Assembly (NCBI GenBank): GCA_900114885.1
Contig: FOUN01000021.1
Coordinates: 1 to 43,431 of the forward strand
Length of the DNA stretch: 43,431 nucleotides
DNA from: Psychrobacillus psychrodurans
GTDB taxonomy: Bacteria; Bacillota; Bacilli; Bacillales_A; Planococcaceae
Direction of reading: 5' to 3'
The position numbers and the translations under genes were made by a program. Shown in pieces: positions 1 to 7,963 of this stretch. The notes beneath the pieces are model-generated. The model was given only the letters and a program-made list of their open reading frames with translations. It ran no database searches and was not told the origin of the DNA. The number at the start of each line of letters is the position of its first letter. The stretch's first letter is position 1.

Positions 1-231
1 AAAAATATTACTAACACATAAGTATAAAAAAATTGGAACTCATGTTGGTTAAGGTGAAGGGAATTTTACTTCACCCCAACATTTGACGTAGAACCATTAA
101 ATCGTATATCGCCATGTATGTAATTAAGTTCAGTATTTTTTGGTTTGAATTCATTCGAAACATCACCTACATTTACTTTCCTTTAGTATACTAAGAAAAT
201 AATTTTGGAGGAGTGAGTGCAAGTTACAAAA

Positions 232-358
232 TTGGATTGGAGTGTAGAGTGGCGACTCCTAGGGGATTAGCAGCCACGGCGAGCACCCGGACTGAGCGCA
301 ACGAGGTAGAAGGCTTGCCGGGCCGCCCCCTGGAAAGCGTCCGCTCGGAACGGAAAGC
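232..358 (+). repeat. dispersed GC-rich repeat, direct module (diverged copy)
   Basis: Begins with TTGGATTGGAGTG, continues with GGCGACTCC and GGAAAGCGTCCGCTC, and matches the same landmarks in the copies at 703-829 and 34432-34556. Base composition is far more GC-rich than the flanks. Similar GC-rich intergenic repeats of the GATTGGAGCG...GGAAAGCGTCCGC type are, as I recall, common in Bacillaceae genomes. Function unknown. Confidence 0.65.
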
Positions 359-394
359 CATGCCTTCATACCGTTAAAACTGGATTTTTTCAGT

Positions 395-468
395 GCCATC
401 GCTAAGTTCCTGCGGGGTCTTCAGCTCAAGCTATCCCGTAGGAGTCGTCACCTTGCGCGACAATCAAT
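395..468 (-). repeat. dispersed GC-rich repeat, inverted partial module
   Basis: The landmarks TGCGGGGTCT, TATCCCG(T)AGGAGTCG and the end CAATCAAT are shared with the inverted module at 34146-34270 and are the reverse complement of the direct modules. It forms the left arm of a composite unit whose right arm is the direct module at 703-829. Confidence 0.6.
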
Positions 469-702
469 ATGATGTGTAGTACTCTACTATAAGTTTTGAC
501 AAAGCATATCGCTAAGCAGATAAAGTAGTCAAGGTTAGTATAGTGATAAAACCATCTGCTCGATTAGGTATCTTTTATATAATGAAAGAAGAAAGTGGAT
601 TTTCTTCTATTGGTGTCCATTTCATCTTTACTTATTTTCAGATAACAATCGTATCCTTAGGCGGTTTTAAATACACTTATTCGTTTATATAAAGTGGACC
701 TA

Positions 703-829
703 GTTGATTGGAGCGCAGAGCGGCGACTCCAGTGGGAACAGCGCGAGCTGAAGACCCTGGACTGAGCATGCGAAGGAAGCGGCTGAAGCCGTGCCCACGG
801 AAAGCGTCCGCTCGAAGCGGGAATTAACG
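703..829 (+). repeat. dispersed GC-rich repeat, direct module
   Basis: Starts GTTGATTGGAGCGC and ends with ATTAACG, giving near-inverted ends (GTTGATT / AATTAAC). Closely similar to 34432-34556, including GACTCCAGTGGGAACAGCGC and GAAAGCGTCCGC. The short flank AAAGTGGA before the module is shared with the other copy, so homology extends beyond the GC-rich core. Confidence 0.7.
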
Positions 830-881
830 CATATCTTCATCTCTATTAATGAAGACCGATAGTCTTTTTGCATGTTATTTC

Positions 882-1349
882 TTAACGAGTAATCGTTTCG
901 GCAATTTGTTTTAAAGACATGGAGGAGTTTAGTTCATAATTCCCTATTTGGATGCGTTCTGCTAAACCTTGATCTGATAAATAATTATCCATATCGACTT
1001 TATTTAAAATGATACCAGCTTCTGCTAGCTGTGCACTTATTTCTGATGAAGCCATCCCTACTTCAACAGAGAGAGTCATCGACGCAACAGTTGGGGTTTG
1101 TTCAGTAGTTGCGGTTTCGACAACTTTATCTGTTGCATTTGTTTGGTCTTGTTGTGCAGTATTTAAATCTAGTTGCAGTTCAGCGAGTTGTTTTTTTACT
1201 TCAGTAAGTTCCTGTTGAGCCTGCTCATAATCATCCTCAGTAATAGTACTAGTAGAAGTTATTTCCTCTTTTTCGACAATTTCTTCTATTTGAAATGCAG
1301 CACCAGCAAGAAATAATCCGATTCCTATATTTCGAATGGTTTTATTCAT
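882..1349 (-). CDS. membrane-anchored protein with YceG/MltG-like domain
   Basis: About 155 residues. There is an N-terminal hydrophobic segment (residues about 5-20), then an acidic, Gln/Glu-rich, probably coiled stretch (about 25-75), then a C-terminal region from about 95 with the pattern VEVGMASSEI...LAEAGII...YL...IQIGNYEL...MSL..I, which resembles the small LysM-like part of the YceG/MltG family. The catalytic transglycosylase domain is absent, so a wall-associated or regulatory role is inference. The ATG at 1349 overlaps the upstream stop by one base (TGATG), so the two genes are translationally coupled. B. subtilis has a comparable pair (yqzC/yqzD) near rpmGA; I believe this is the YqzC counterpart but am not certain. 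Confidence 0.7.
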   Translation of the reverse strand: MNKTIRNIGIGLFLAGAAFQIEEIVEKEEITSTSTITEDDYEQAQQELTEVKKQLAELQLDLNTAQQDQTNATDKVVETATTEQTPTVASMTLSVEVGMASSEISAQLAEAGIILNKVDMDNYLSDQGLAERIQIGNYELNSSMSLKQIAETITR

Positions 1350-1699
1350 CACTTTCCACCACCAATTACGTATTTTATTTCATCAATGGTTAAAGAGGAA
1401 CGGGTACCAATTTCTTTTAATGAATAACCTTGTTTATGCAATTCTAAGACTTGGTTTTTTATAATGTCATGAATGACAGGTTTGTTTTGTTTTTTTAATG
1501 GTGCAGTTACTTTTGTAGATTCGATTAGCAGTTCTTCCTCTACTACTTTAAGTCTGCGCTTTATAGTGCTTGTTTCTTGATAAACCGTGAATGAAAGATC
1601 TTCTAATTCTGATTCCATTTTTTTGGAGGAATCCTTGAAGAAAAAAGAAATTGCTATTAATACAACACCAATAATCATTATAATGATGGAAAAGTCCAT
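1349..1699 (-). CDS. small membrane protein with C-terminal HTH-like segment
   Basis: About 116 residues. It has one N-terminal transmembrane helix (about 3-22), a charged, likely coiled-coil middle, and a C-terminal stretch (about 85-112: ILELHKQGYSLKEIG...SLTIDEIKYVI-like) that reads as a helix-turn-helix. The ATG at 1699 is preceded by GAGGTG at 6-base spacing, so it is preferred over the GTG nine bases upstream. It forms a coupled operon with the downstream YceG-like gene. A membrane-tethered DNA-binding or scaffold role is possible but unproven. Probably the YqzD counterpart of B. subtilis from length and location. Confidence 0.65.
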   Translation of the reverse strand: MDFSIIIMIIGVVLIAISFFFKDSSKKMESELEDLSFTVYQETSTIKRRLKVVEEELLIESTKVTAPLKKQNKPVIHDIIKNQVLELHKQGYSLKEIGTRSSLTIDEIKYVIGGGK

Positions 1700-1873
1700 T
1701 GTATTCACCTCAATTGTTATATTCCTATACTCATACTACCATATTCAAAAAAACTTTGAATAAAATCTTGTATAAATAGTAGATTTTATTTGGATCTATG
1801 CTATAATTGGTTAGTCGTATAAATCATGCTCAAGTTTTATATTTAATCCTGACAAAGAGTGGGAGGGACAACC

Positions 1874-2023
1874 ATGCGCGTTAATATTACATTAGCTTGT
1901 ACAGATTGCGGAGAGCGCAACTATATTTCTAAGAAAAACAAGCGTAACAATCCAGAACGTCTTGAACTTAAAAAGTATTGCTCACGTGATAAGAAAATGA
2001 CTCTTCATAGAGAAACTAAATAA
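1874..2023 (+). CDS. rpmG: 50S ribosomal protein L33
   Basis: A 49-residue protein beginning [17 protein letters not shown] and ending TLHRETK, typical of bacterial L33 of the large ribosomal subunit. Start ATG follows GGGAGGGA. The zinc-ribbon pattern is incomplete: the first CxxC (Cys9, Cys12) is intact, but the second pair is C-S-R-D, so only three of the four usual ligands remain. The position upstream of the 5-formyl-THF cyclo-ligase gene matches B. subtilis rpmGA. It is too short for most ORF cut-offs but unambiguous. A terminator follows directly. Confidence 0.95.
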   Translation: MRVNITLACTDCGERNYISKKNKRNNPERLELKKYCSRDKKMTLHRETK

Positions 2024-2030
2024 TAACCTA

Positions 2031-2061
2031 AACCAAAACCAAGTATGGTTTTGGTTTTTTT
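2031..2061 (+). terminator. intrinsic terminator after rpmG
   Basis: Perfect inverted repeat AACCAAAACC / GGTTTTGGTT with a 6-base loop, followed by a T-run. Confidence 0.85.
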
Positions 2062-2086
2062 CTATTGTAAGGAGGAATGACTTACT

Positions 2087-2671
2087 TTGACAAAGAAAAT
2101 TGCGAGACGTGCGATGAGAGAACGATTAACTTCTTTAGAAGAAGTAACATATAATAATTATTCAAAACAAATTGAAGCAAAGTTTTTGAGACATATAATG
2201 GATTTAGATGTTTCCACTATTGGATTAACGATTTCTAACTTTCCTGAAGTCGATACATGGAGTATAATAAAACAATTATGGAGCATGGGGAAAAATGTTG
2301 TAGTTCCTAAATGTTCACCTTCGGATAAATCTATGGTATTTTATCAAATACAAAATTTTGATCAATTAGAACGTGTTTATATGCACTTACTCGAACCTAA
2401 TCCACTGAAGTCTAAAGCAATTATCCCGCAAGAGATTGATATACTAGTCGTACCTGGAATTGTATATAGTGAAACAGGATACCGTATTGGTTATGGTGGG
2501 GGCTATTATGACCGTTTTCTAACAAATTTTAGTGGAGATACAATATCATTGGCCTTTGATATTCAAGTAGTGGAATTCGTTGAATATGACGTGTTTGATA
2601 TTCCTGTAGATAAAATTATTACACCGAACCAAACTTTTCTGTGCAAACAGATTCGACAAAAGGATGAATAG
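2087..2671 (+). CDS. yqgN: 5-formyltetrahydrofolate cyclo-ligase
   Basis: 194 residues. It converts 5-formyl-THF plus ATP to 5,10-methenyl-THF in cytosolic folate metabolism. The family signature is clear: basic N-terminus KKIARRAMRERL for phosphate contacts, VVPGIVY (about 121-127), and GYGGGYYDRFL at 135-145. It begins with TTG; the ribosome site TAAGGAGGA lies about 10 bases upstream, and no better start is visible. It lies between rpmG and yqgQ as in B. subtilis. It could serve the one-carbon pool fed by the gcv operon further along. Confidence 0.93.
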   Translation: MTKKIARRAMRERLTSLEEVTYNNYSKQIEAKFLRHIMDLDVSTIGLTISNFPEVDTWSIIKQLWSMGKNVVVPKCSPSDKSMVFYQIQNFDQLERVYMHLLEPNPLKSKAIIPQEIDILVVPGIVYSETGYRIGYGGGYYDRFLTNFSGDTISLAFDIQVVEFVEYDVFDIPVDKIITPNQTFLCKQIRQKDE

Positions 2672-2672
2672 T

Positions 2673-2867
2673 ATGAATTCAGTATACGACGTTATGCAAC
2701 TTTTGAAACGATTTGGAATATATGTATATACGAAAGATCGTCTAGCAGATTTAGAAATAATGGAAGATGAAATTCGAGAGCTATATAAAATGCAAATGAT
2801 TGAGTCAAAAGAATTTCAAATAGCCATTTTATTATTGAGAAAAGAACAGAGTAATTGTAAAGTTTAG
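2673..2867 (+). CDS. yqgQ: YqgQ family protein (DUF910)
   Basis: 64 residues, close to the B. subtilis YqgQ pattern (MNxxYDVxQLLK...YTxDRLADxExMEDExRELY). This is a small all-helical protein of unknown function; a nucleic-acid-binding role has been suggested for the fold. The ATG at 2673 has AAAGGA eight bases upstream and starts at the conserved MNSVYD, so it is preferred over the ATG at 2664. It sits just after the cyclo-ligase stop and probably shares its transcript. In B. subtilis the gene lies between gluP and glcK, both missing here. Confidence 0.9.
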   Translation: MNSVYDVMQLLKRFGIYVYTKDRLADLEIMEDEIRELYKMQMIESKEFQIAILLLRKEQSNCKV

Positions 2868-2870
2868 GAC

Positions 2871-2900
2871 ACGTCAGAGTTGATTTTGCTCTGACGTTTT
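2871..2900 (+). terminator. intrinsic terminator after yqgQ
   Basis: ACGTCAGAG / CTCTGACGT stem with a 9-base loop, followed by TTTTATATTTTT. Confidence 0.85.
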
Positions 2901-3089
2901 ATATTTTTATAAAAAAATGAAACTTTTTACCGGTTGAATCCGTCTAATATAGGGTATGGTATGTAAGACTTGTACAATTGTATCAAAATCCTTATTCTTT
3001 TATGTTGATTTATTGTAAAGAAAGGATTAAGATAAGTTTTGTTGCTTTTAACATATTAAATTAAAGAGTAAAAAGGGGAGGGTGTAGGC

Positions 3090-4994
3090 ATGAATAAAAA
3101 AAATTGGCCAACACATTCTATTCTGATTCTTGCTATTGTGGCAACATGGATAAAAACATATATCGTTTACCACACGAGCTTTGACATGGATATTGAAAAT
3201 TTGATGCAACAACTGATACTTTTTATTAATCCGCTAAGTTTTTTACTATTTATCTACGGACTTTCCTTATTTTTTAAGAGTCCTAAAGCTAGAAATAGAT
3301 ATATAGTAATTGCTAGTATAATACTTTCAGCTGTTGTATATGCAAACGCTGTATTTTACCGTTTTTTCACAGATTTCATTACAATACCGGTACTATTTCA
3401 AACAAGTAATTTTGGCGATTTGGGTTCCTCTGCAGCAGAAAGTATCTTTTTAACTGATATTTTCTATTTCACAGATGTTGCCATCATCATTATTGCATTG
3501 AAGTGGTTGAAAATCGGGGACAAAGTTACACTTGTAAAGCCTGCTGTAAGAAGAGCTTATTTTGTAATGACTGCAGCAATTCTATTTTTAAACTTAGGTT
3601 TATCTGAAATTGAGCGACCACAGCTACTAACACGAAGCTTTGATCGTGAAATGCTTGTAAAGAATATCGGACCGTATAACTATCATTTATATGATATATA
3701 TATCCAATCTAAATCACATGCTCAAAGAGCACTTGCTGATGGTAGTGAATTAGTAGAAGTTAATAACTATGTGCGATCAAACCAATTAGATGCTAACGAA
3801 AAAATGTTTGGAGTTGCAGAAGATCGTAATTTAATCGTAGTTTCTATGGAATCCTTACAATCATTCGTTATTAACAATGATATGAATGGTCATGTAGTGA
3901 CGCCATTTTTAAACTCTCTAACGCAAGATAAAGACACATATTATTTCTCTAATTTTTATCATCAAACAGGGTTAGGGAAAACGTCTGATTCTGAGTTTTT
4001 ATTAGAAAATTCTTTATACCCATTAGGTGGAGGAGCAGTATTCTTTACTCATAGTGGGAACACATTCCATTCGATGGCAGAAAGCTTAAATGAAGAAGGA
4101 TACTATACAAATGTATTACATCCTAATAATAAAAGTTTCTGGAATAGAGATATAATGTATCGCGCATTGGATATTCAAAAGTATTATGATGAACAAAGTT
4201 TTGTAGTGAACGAAGAGGATTCTGTTAACTGGGGTATGAAGGATATTCCATTCTTAGAGCAATCAGTTGATTTAATGGCAGATATGCCTCAGCCATTCTA
4301 TTCACGTTTAATTACATTAACAAATCATCATCCTTTTACTTTGGATGAAGAAGATATGCTTATTCCGGAGTATAATTCTAACTCTAATACACTCAATAGA
4401 TATTTCCAATCTGTTCGATATATGGACGAAGCATTGAAACTATTCTTTGAGGACCTGAAAGAACAAGGGTTATATGATAACTCTATTATCGTTATGTACG
4501 GAGATCACTATGGAATTTCCGAAAATCATAACAAAGCAATGGAGCAATATTTAGGGAAAGAAATAACTCCATATGAATCGGCGAAACTTCAACGTGTTCC
4601 ATTATTCGTTCATATTCCGAATAGTGGAGAAGGTAAAGAAGTTACCGAGACGTCTGGTCAAATTGATTTGCGTCCAACAATTTTACATGCATTGGGTGTT
4701 GACACATCTAAAGATATGCAGCTTGGAGCAGATTTGTTCTCAGAAGAACATGAAGAATTTGTTGTATTCCGAGATGGCGGTTTTGTAACTGATAAACTTG
4801 TTTATGCAGGCAATGCTTGTTATGATAATGCAACAGGTTTACAGATTGAGATGGAAAGCTGTCAGCCTTATATAGATAGAGCCACTCAAGAACTTGGATA
4901 TTCCGATCAAATTATTAACGGTGATTTACTGCGTTTTTATGATTTGAAAACTGGGAACTTGCTTATAGATGAGGCAATAAAAGAAGATGAATAA
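3090..4994 (+). CDS. yqgS: lipoteichoic acid synthase family protein
   Basis: 634 residues. About five N-terminal transmembrane helices (within 10-170) are followed by an extracellular sulfatase-like domain. Residues expected for LtaS enzymes are present: E254 in SMES, catalytic T298 in LGKTSDSEF, the TNHHPF metal/substrate motif near 411-416, and D472/H473 in YGDHYG. These enzymes move glycerol-phosphate from phosphatidylglycerol to the growing lipoteichoic acid chain outside the membrane. B. subtilis has four paralogues; length and neighbours (yqgQ, yqgU) point to YqgS. RBS AGGGGAGGG; ATG start; terminator directly behind. Monocistronic by appearance. Confidence 0.92.
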   Translation: MNKKNWPTHSILILAIVATWIKTYIVYHTSFDMDIENLMQQLILFINPLSFLLFIYGLSLFFKSPKARNRYIVIASIILSAVVYANAVFYRFFTDFITIPVLFQTSNFGDLGSSAAESIFLTDIFYFTDVAIIIIALKWLKIGDKVTLVKPAVRRAYFVMTAAILFLNLGLSEIERPQLLTRSFDREMLVKNIGPYNYHLYDIYIQSKSHAQRALADGSELVEVNNYVRSNQLDANEKMFGVAEDRNLIVVSMESLQSFVINNDMNGHVVTPFLNSLTQDKDTYYFSNFYHQTGLGKTSDSEFLLENSLYPLGGGAVFFTHSGNTFHSMAESLNEEGYYTNVLHPNNKSFWNRDIMYRALDIQKYYDEQSFVVNEEDSVNWGMKDIPFLEQSVDLMADMPQPFYSRLITLTNHHPFTLDEEDMLIPEYNSNSNTLNRYFQSVRYMDEALKLFFEDLKEQGLYDNSIIVMYGDHYGISENHNKAMEQYLGKEITPYESAKLQRVPLFVHIPNSGEGKEVTETSGQIDLRPTILHALGVDTSKDMQLGADLFSEEHEEFVVFRDGGFVTDKLVYAGNACYDNATGLQIEMESCQPYIDRATQELGYSDQIINGDLLRFYDLKTGNLLIDEAIKEDE

Positions 4995-4995
4995 G

Positions 4996-5030
4996 AAAAA
5001 GCACGGACATTTTATTGTCTGTGCTTTTTT
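4996..5030 (+). terminator. intrinsic terminator after yqgS
   Basis: GCACGGACA / TGTCTGTGC stem flanked by A- and T-runs. Confidence 0.88.
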
Positions 5031-5080
5031 ATGAAACAAAATCGCTTTACATTCGTCTATTAAGATAAGAAGGGGGGAGT

Positions 5081-6187
5081 ATGTTGAAAAAAGCTTTTAT
5101 ATTATTATTTTGTGCCATCTTCCTCCAAGCATGTGCAGACATTGAAACAAACATTCCTAAAAACGAGGTTGAAAAACCATCCGATATTGATATAGTAGAA
5201 GTCGATAAACCAACTGATAAAGAAATACCATCAATCTTGTTGGATAACAATGCCTTTCATAGTGTGGTAGGGTGGATGTCTAATGAAGAAATAGTTTTTA
5301 TTATTGCGGAAAAGGGACAATGGTTGGTTAGATCATATAATGTTTCAACGAATAGTTGGCGAACAATTTATACTACGACTACTCCTATTATTCAGGGTAC
5401 CATTCATCCTTCTAAAGAAATGATTTTATTACATACTTCCAAAGACTCTTCAACAGCAGAAATTCAATTTTTACATAAAAATGGGTATGTTTCTCAAAGC
5501 CTATCGTTCGAATCCGCTGAAATTTACATGGATTGGCATCCAACAAATCCAAACTTAGTTGTTTTTTCTACCTTCTATGAGGATTGGTCTTATAGTACAT
5601 TCGTATATGACGGTGTTACACAAGAGTTAACTTCTATTGAAGTAGAAAATCCTTTTGTGAAATGGTATGACGAGGAAAAATTAATGGTTTTTAGATGGTC
5701 TGACTCTGGATTAGATGGTAGTGAACTTTTGCTTTACTCAATCTTAGATGGAACATTAAAGAGTACTGGTGAAGAAAAAATATTAGACGTAACAAACATA
5801 GGAGAAGCAATTGTTTACGTTCAAATTAACGAAGAGAAAAAGCAATTTGAGTACCGTCTAGAAGAGTTAAATGGTACTAAAAAATATGAGTGGGTAACAC
5901 CTGCAGTTTCAAATTATTCCGAATGGGTCACCTCGTCTATGTCTATTATTTCACCAACAGAATTTATCTTACTAAACGCAAAAGAGTTTCGTAATCAGGA
6001 TGATGATAACCAACAGAGTGTATTGTCAAAGATATCTTTAGACGGCCAACAGATATTGGGAGAAACAAATGAACAACCTATATCTTGCTCTCCTAACGCA
6101 GAAAATTGCCTGGGAGGATTTGCAAAGGAAAATTGGATTATTACGAATCCGATGGTCGAAAAGAAATGGATTCATTTACATGAATAG
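5081..6187 (+). CDS. yqgU: YqgU-like lipoprotein, beta-propeller-like
   Basis: 368 residues. The N-terminus MLKKAFILLFCAIFLQAC is a lipoprotein signal peptide with lipobox L15-Q-A-C18, so the mature protein should be lipid-anchored on the outer membrane face. The body has repeated short beta segments with Trp/Ser/Asn-rich turns (VVGWMSNEEIVFI, MDWHPTNPNLVVF), consistent with a WD40-like or TolB-like propeller. Function is unknown in the family. Start ATG with strong RBS AAGGGGGGAG. Its position after yqgS and before the convergent yqgW matches B. subtilis yqgU. Confidence 0.82.
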   Translation: MLKKAFILLFCAIFLQACADIETNIPKNEVEKPSDIDIVEVDKPTDKEIPSILLDNNAFHSVVGWMSNEEIVFIIAEKGQWLVRSYNVSTNSWRTIYTTTTPIIQGTIHPSKEMILLHTSKDSSTAEIQFLHKNGYVSQSLSFESAEIYMDWHPTNPNLVVFSTFYEDWSYSTFVYDGVTQELTSIEVENPFVKWYDEEKLMVFRWSDSGLDGSELLLYSILDGTLKSTGEEKILDVTNIGEAIVYVQINEEKKQFEYRLEELNGTKKYEWVTPAVSNYSEWVTSSMSIISPTEFILLNAKEFRNQDDDNQQSVLSKISLDGQQILGETNEQPISCSPNAENCLGGFAKENWIITNPMVEKKWIHLHE

Positions 6188-6230
6188 AAAAAAGCTGCTG
6201 TACATATATGAAATGTACAGCAGCTTTTTT
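6188..6230. terminator. bidirectional terminator between yqgU and yqgW
   Basis: AAAGCTGCTGTACA / TGTACAGCAGCTTT perfect 14-bp stem with an A-run on one side and a T-run on the other, so it can end transcripts from both convergent genes. Confidence 0.9.
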
Positions 6231-6239
6231 AATTACGTT

Positions 6240-6419
6240 TTAGTGTAAGCTTGGTGGGAAGCCTTGGTTCACAATAGTCATGACTGTAAAGAAGCCAAAA
6301 ACAGCGAATGTACCAAAGTTAAATAGAACACCTAACACATTCTTTTCTTTAAAAGCTTGATAAGTGCCAACTACAGCTAAAAGTGTAACTAGACCAAAGA
6401 TAACCATTAATAAGTTCAT
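6240..6419 (-). CDS. yqgW: DUF2759 small membrane protein YqgW
   Basis: 59 residues, found by translating the reverse strand: begins MNLLMVIFGLVTLLAVVG and ends NQGFPPSLH. It has two hydrophobic segments (about 3-20 and 30-49) separated by a short KEKN turn, so it is a two-helix membrane protein. RBS AAGGAGTG precedes the ATG at 6419. Sequence and place next to yqgU/yqgX match the DUF2759 family (YqgW) of Bacillales, whose function is unknown. It converges with yqgU on a shared terminator. Confidence 0.88.
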   Translation of the reverse strand: MNLLMVIFGLVTLLAVVGTYQAFKEKNVLGVLFNFGTFAVFGFFTVMTIVNQGFPPSLH

Positions 6420-6573
6420 GAAAAGACACTCCTTTCGACATCAGAAAATGAATGTCGCATTTGCATATTCCTCTTCTATTGTAATTCTAATTGTAAGTTT
6501 TGTCGAGTAGAAAAGTGGTGAATAATTGAACAAAAGATGGTATTTCGTTTATGATAGGTAAGAGGTGATTATT

Positions 6574-7212
6574 ATGTTAAATGTTCGAACTTATCCACTA
6601 GGTTATATTCAAACAAATTGTTATTTGGTTTCTAATAACATGAAGCAATGCTTAATTTTTGATCCAGGAGGAGAAGGAGAAAGAATAATTAGTGAACTTC
6701 ATCGTTTAAAGATGAAACCGCTAGCTATTTTATTAACTCATGCACATTTTGACCATATCGGAGCAGTAGAACAAGTGAGAGAGTGCTTTGATATTCCAGT
6801 ATATATCCATACTTCAGAGAAAAAATGGTTGGCGGATCCTTCAAAAAACGGCTCATCCAAATATGCTGAAATCCCTTCTATTATTTGTAAAGAGGCGGAT
6901 TATTTAATAAATAATGAGTCAGAGCTAAAAATTGGAGAATTCCACATGGAACTACTACATACACCAGGACATTCACCTGGTAGTTTAACCTACTATTTTC
7001 AAGAAGAGAATTTTGCTATTGTGGGGGATACACTTTTCCAAAACAGTATCGGGAGGACAGATCTCCCTGGAGGTAACCAATCTGAGCTAATGAAAGCCAT
7101 TCATACAAAACTGCTAACACTACCGGAAACAACCCTTGTTTATCCAGGTCATGGTCCATCCACAACTATTGAAGCAGAAACGGAGTCGAATCCATTTTTA
7201 AATGGATTTTAA
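6574..7212 (+). CDS. yqgX: metallo-beta-lactamase fold hydrolase YqgX
   Basis: 212 residues. Glyoxalase-II-like cytosolic hydrolase of the metallo-beta-lactamase superfamily. All metal-binding positions are visible: THAHFDH gives H56, H58, D60, H61; H133 in TPGHSPG; D152 in VGDTLF; H193 in YPGHGP. Proteins of this short type lack the glyoxalase II C-terminal domain; the substrate is not certain, with hydrolysis of a thioester such as S-lactoyl-bacillithiol a likely role. The ATG at 6574 sits six bases after AGAGGTG, so it is chosen over the GTG at 6565, which lies inside that site. The 3' end carries a short hairpin (7189-7212) that may end transcription. Confidence 0.9.
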   Translation: MLNVRTYPLGYIQTNCYLVSNNMKQCLIFDPGGEGERIISELHRLKMKPLAILLTHAHFDHIGAVEQVRECFDIPVYIHTSEKKWLADPSKNGSSKYAEIPSIICKEADYLINNESELKIGEFHMELLHTPGHSPGSLTYYFQEENFAIVGDTLFQNSIGRTDLPGGNQSELMKAIHTKLLTLPETTLVYPGHGPSTTIEAETESNPFLNGF

Positions 7213-7532
7213 TAGATGTGCTCCTCCTAAATTAAATTATATTTTGGGTTCACGGGACAAATAGAATGTTTCAGGTAGACGCTTTAGGAGGCGTTACCTC
7301 AGCTTAACATGATAGATGGTCATGAAGGTGTCGCGATCGCGAGGGGGACGTCTCAGCCTTCTTATTATAGTGTGCTACGTTGTTCAGCATAATATGTATT
7401 TACCCAGCTATAAGATATTTACTTAGTTGATGAAAATGGTCAATATCACTAAAAACCCACTTGGGAAAAATAATACAAAACGTCTGTCCAATGGTCTTCG
7501 AGAACAATAGAAAGAGGTTTATCCTAAATAAG
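7213..7532. other. intergenic tract with a possible decayed repeat
   Basis: About 320 bases without a supported gene. TTTCAGGTAGACGCTTT at about 7271-7287 and a following CCTCAGCTT resemble the start of the inverted GC-rich repeat module (TTCAGGCGGACGCTTT type), so this may be a decayed copy. A GC-rich GTCGCGATCGCGAGG patch lies at about 7329-7343. No promoter or RNA structure could be assigned with confidence. Confidence 0.4.
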
Positions 7533-7566
7533 CAAAAAAGCAACTCAATAAATGAGCTGCTTTTTT
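7533..7566 (-). terminator. terminator for the DUF2626 gene
   Basis: AAAAAAGCA...CTCA / TGAG...TGCTTTTTT hairpin with one mismatch; on the minus strand it ends in a T-run just after the yqgY stop. Confidence 0.75.
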
Positions 7567-7579
7567 GGGGAATGAATTA

Positions 7580-7822
7580 TTAATGTCCCGCGCCTGGTAC
7601 GTGCATGAATGTCGTGTAATATGTAAATCCTGCGAAGAAGAACATTAAGTAAGCTCCGAAGATGTACATATACATACGCTCTGAAAGGTTTAAAAACCCT
7701 AAAAGAAGGAATAATCCCGTATTTGCTAAAAATAGTAAAGAAGCTTCTGTCATATCACCTAAATAAAACATAACTGCAAAAATCCCTGTCCAGAAAGCCA
7801 TTACTTTATACATATTGCCCAT
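7580..7822 (-). CDS. yqgY: DUF2626 membrane protein YqgY
   Basis: 80 residues. It starts MGNMYKVMAFWTGIFAVMFY and ends with the conserved HVPGAGH tail. Three hydrophobic stretches (about 6-22, 27-43, 51-70) indicate a small polytopic membrane protein. Family DUF2626 is restricted to Bacillales and has no assigned function. RBS AAAGGAGGG lies upstream of the ATG at 7822. The neighbourhood (yqgX upstream, comG downstream) matches B. subtilis yqgY. It is transcribed against the flanking genes, with its own terminator. Confidence 0.88.
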   Translation of the reverse strand: MGNMYKVMAFWTGIFAVMFYLGDMTEASLLFLANTGLFLLLGFLNLSERMYMYIFGAYLMFFFAGFTYYTTFMHVPGAGH

Positions 7823-7963
7823 TTGTAGTCCCTCCTTTTACAACCATACAAATAATTCTCATATTTATTATAAATGAAAGTGTTGATACATGTAAACTGA
7901 TTATTAGTTTTCTTTACACATTATACTCTGCATTGTCACAAATATGTATTATCTATGCACTCA

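Larger units (their letters stand above)
1..881. other. gene-free tract with dispersed GC-rich repeats
   Basis: About 880 bases with no convincing coding sequence on either strand. The tract is AT-rich except for two GC-rich blocks (about 232-468 and 703-829) that belong to a dispersed repeat family seen again at 34146-34556. No tRNA or rRNA structure was recognised. The minus-strand gene pair at 882-1699 points into this tract, so part of it may be that operon's trailer. Confidence 0.7.

Noticed and set aside
1-880. CRISPR-like array because of repeated GC-rich blocks
   Set aside because: Blocks are about 75-130 bp, occur in both orientations and are not regularly spaced, so they are dispersed repeats.
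1009-1218. Plus-strand ORF with a Cys/Ser/Val-rich sequence
   Set aside because: It is antisense to the Gln/Glu/Thr-rich part of the YceG-like gene; composition is that of a shadow frame.
7255-7390. Patch resembling the inverted GC-rich repeat module
   Set aside because: Only about 17 bases match clearly; kept as a possible decayed copy in the intergenic note and not called as a repeat.
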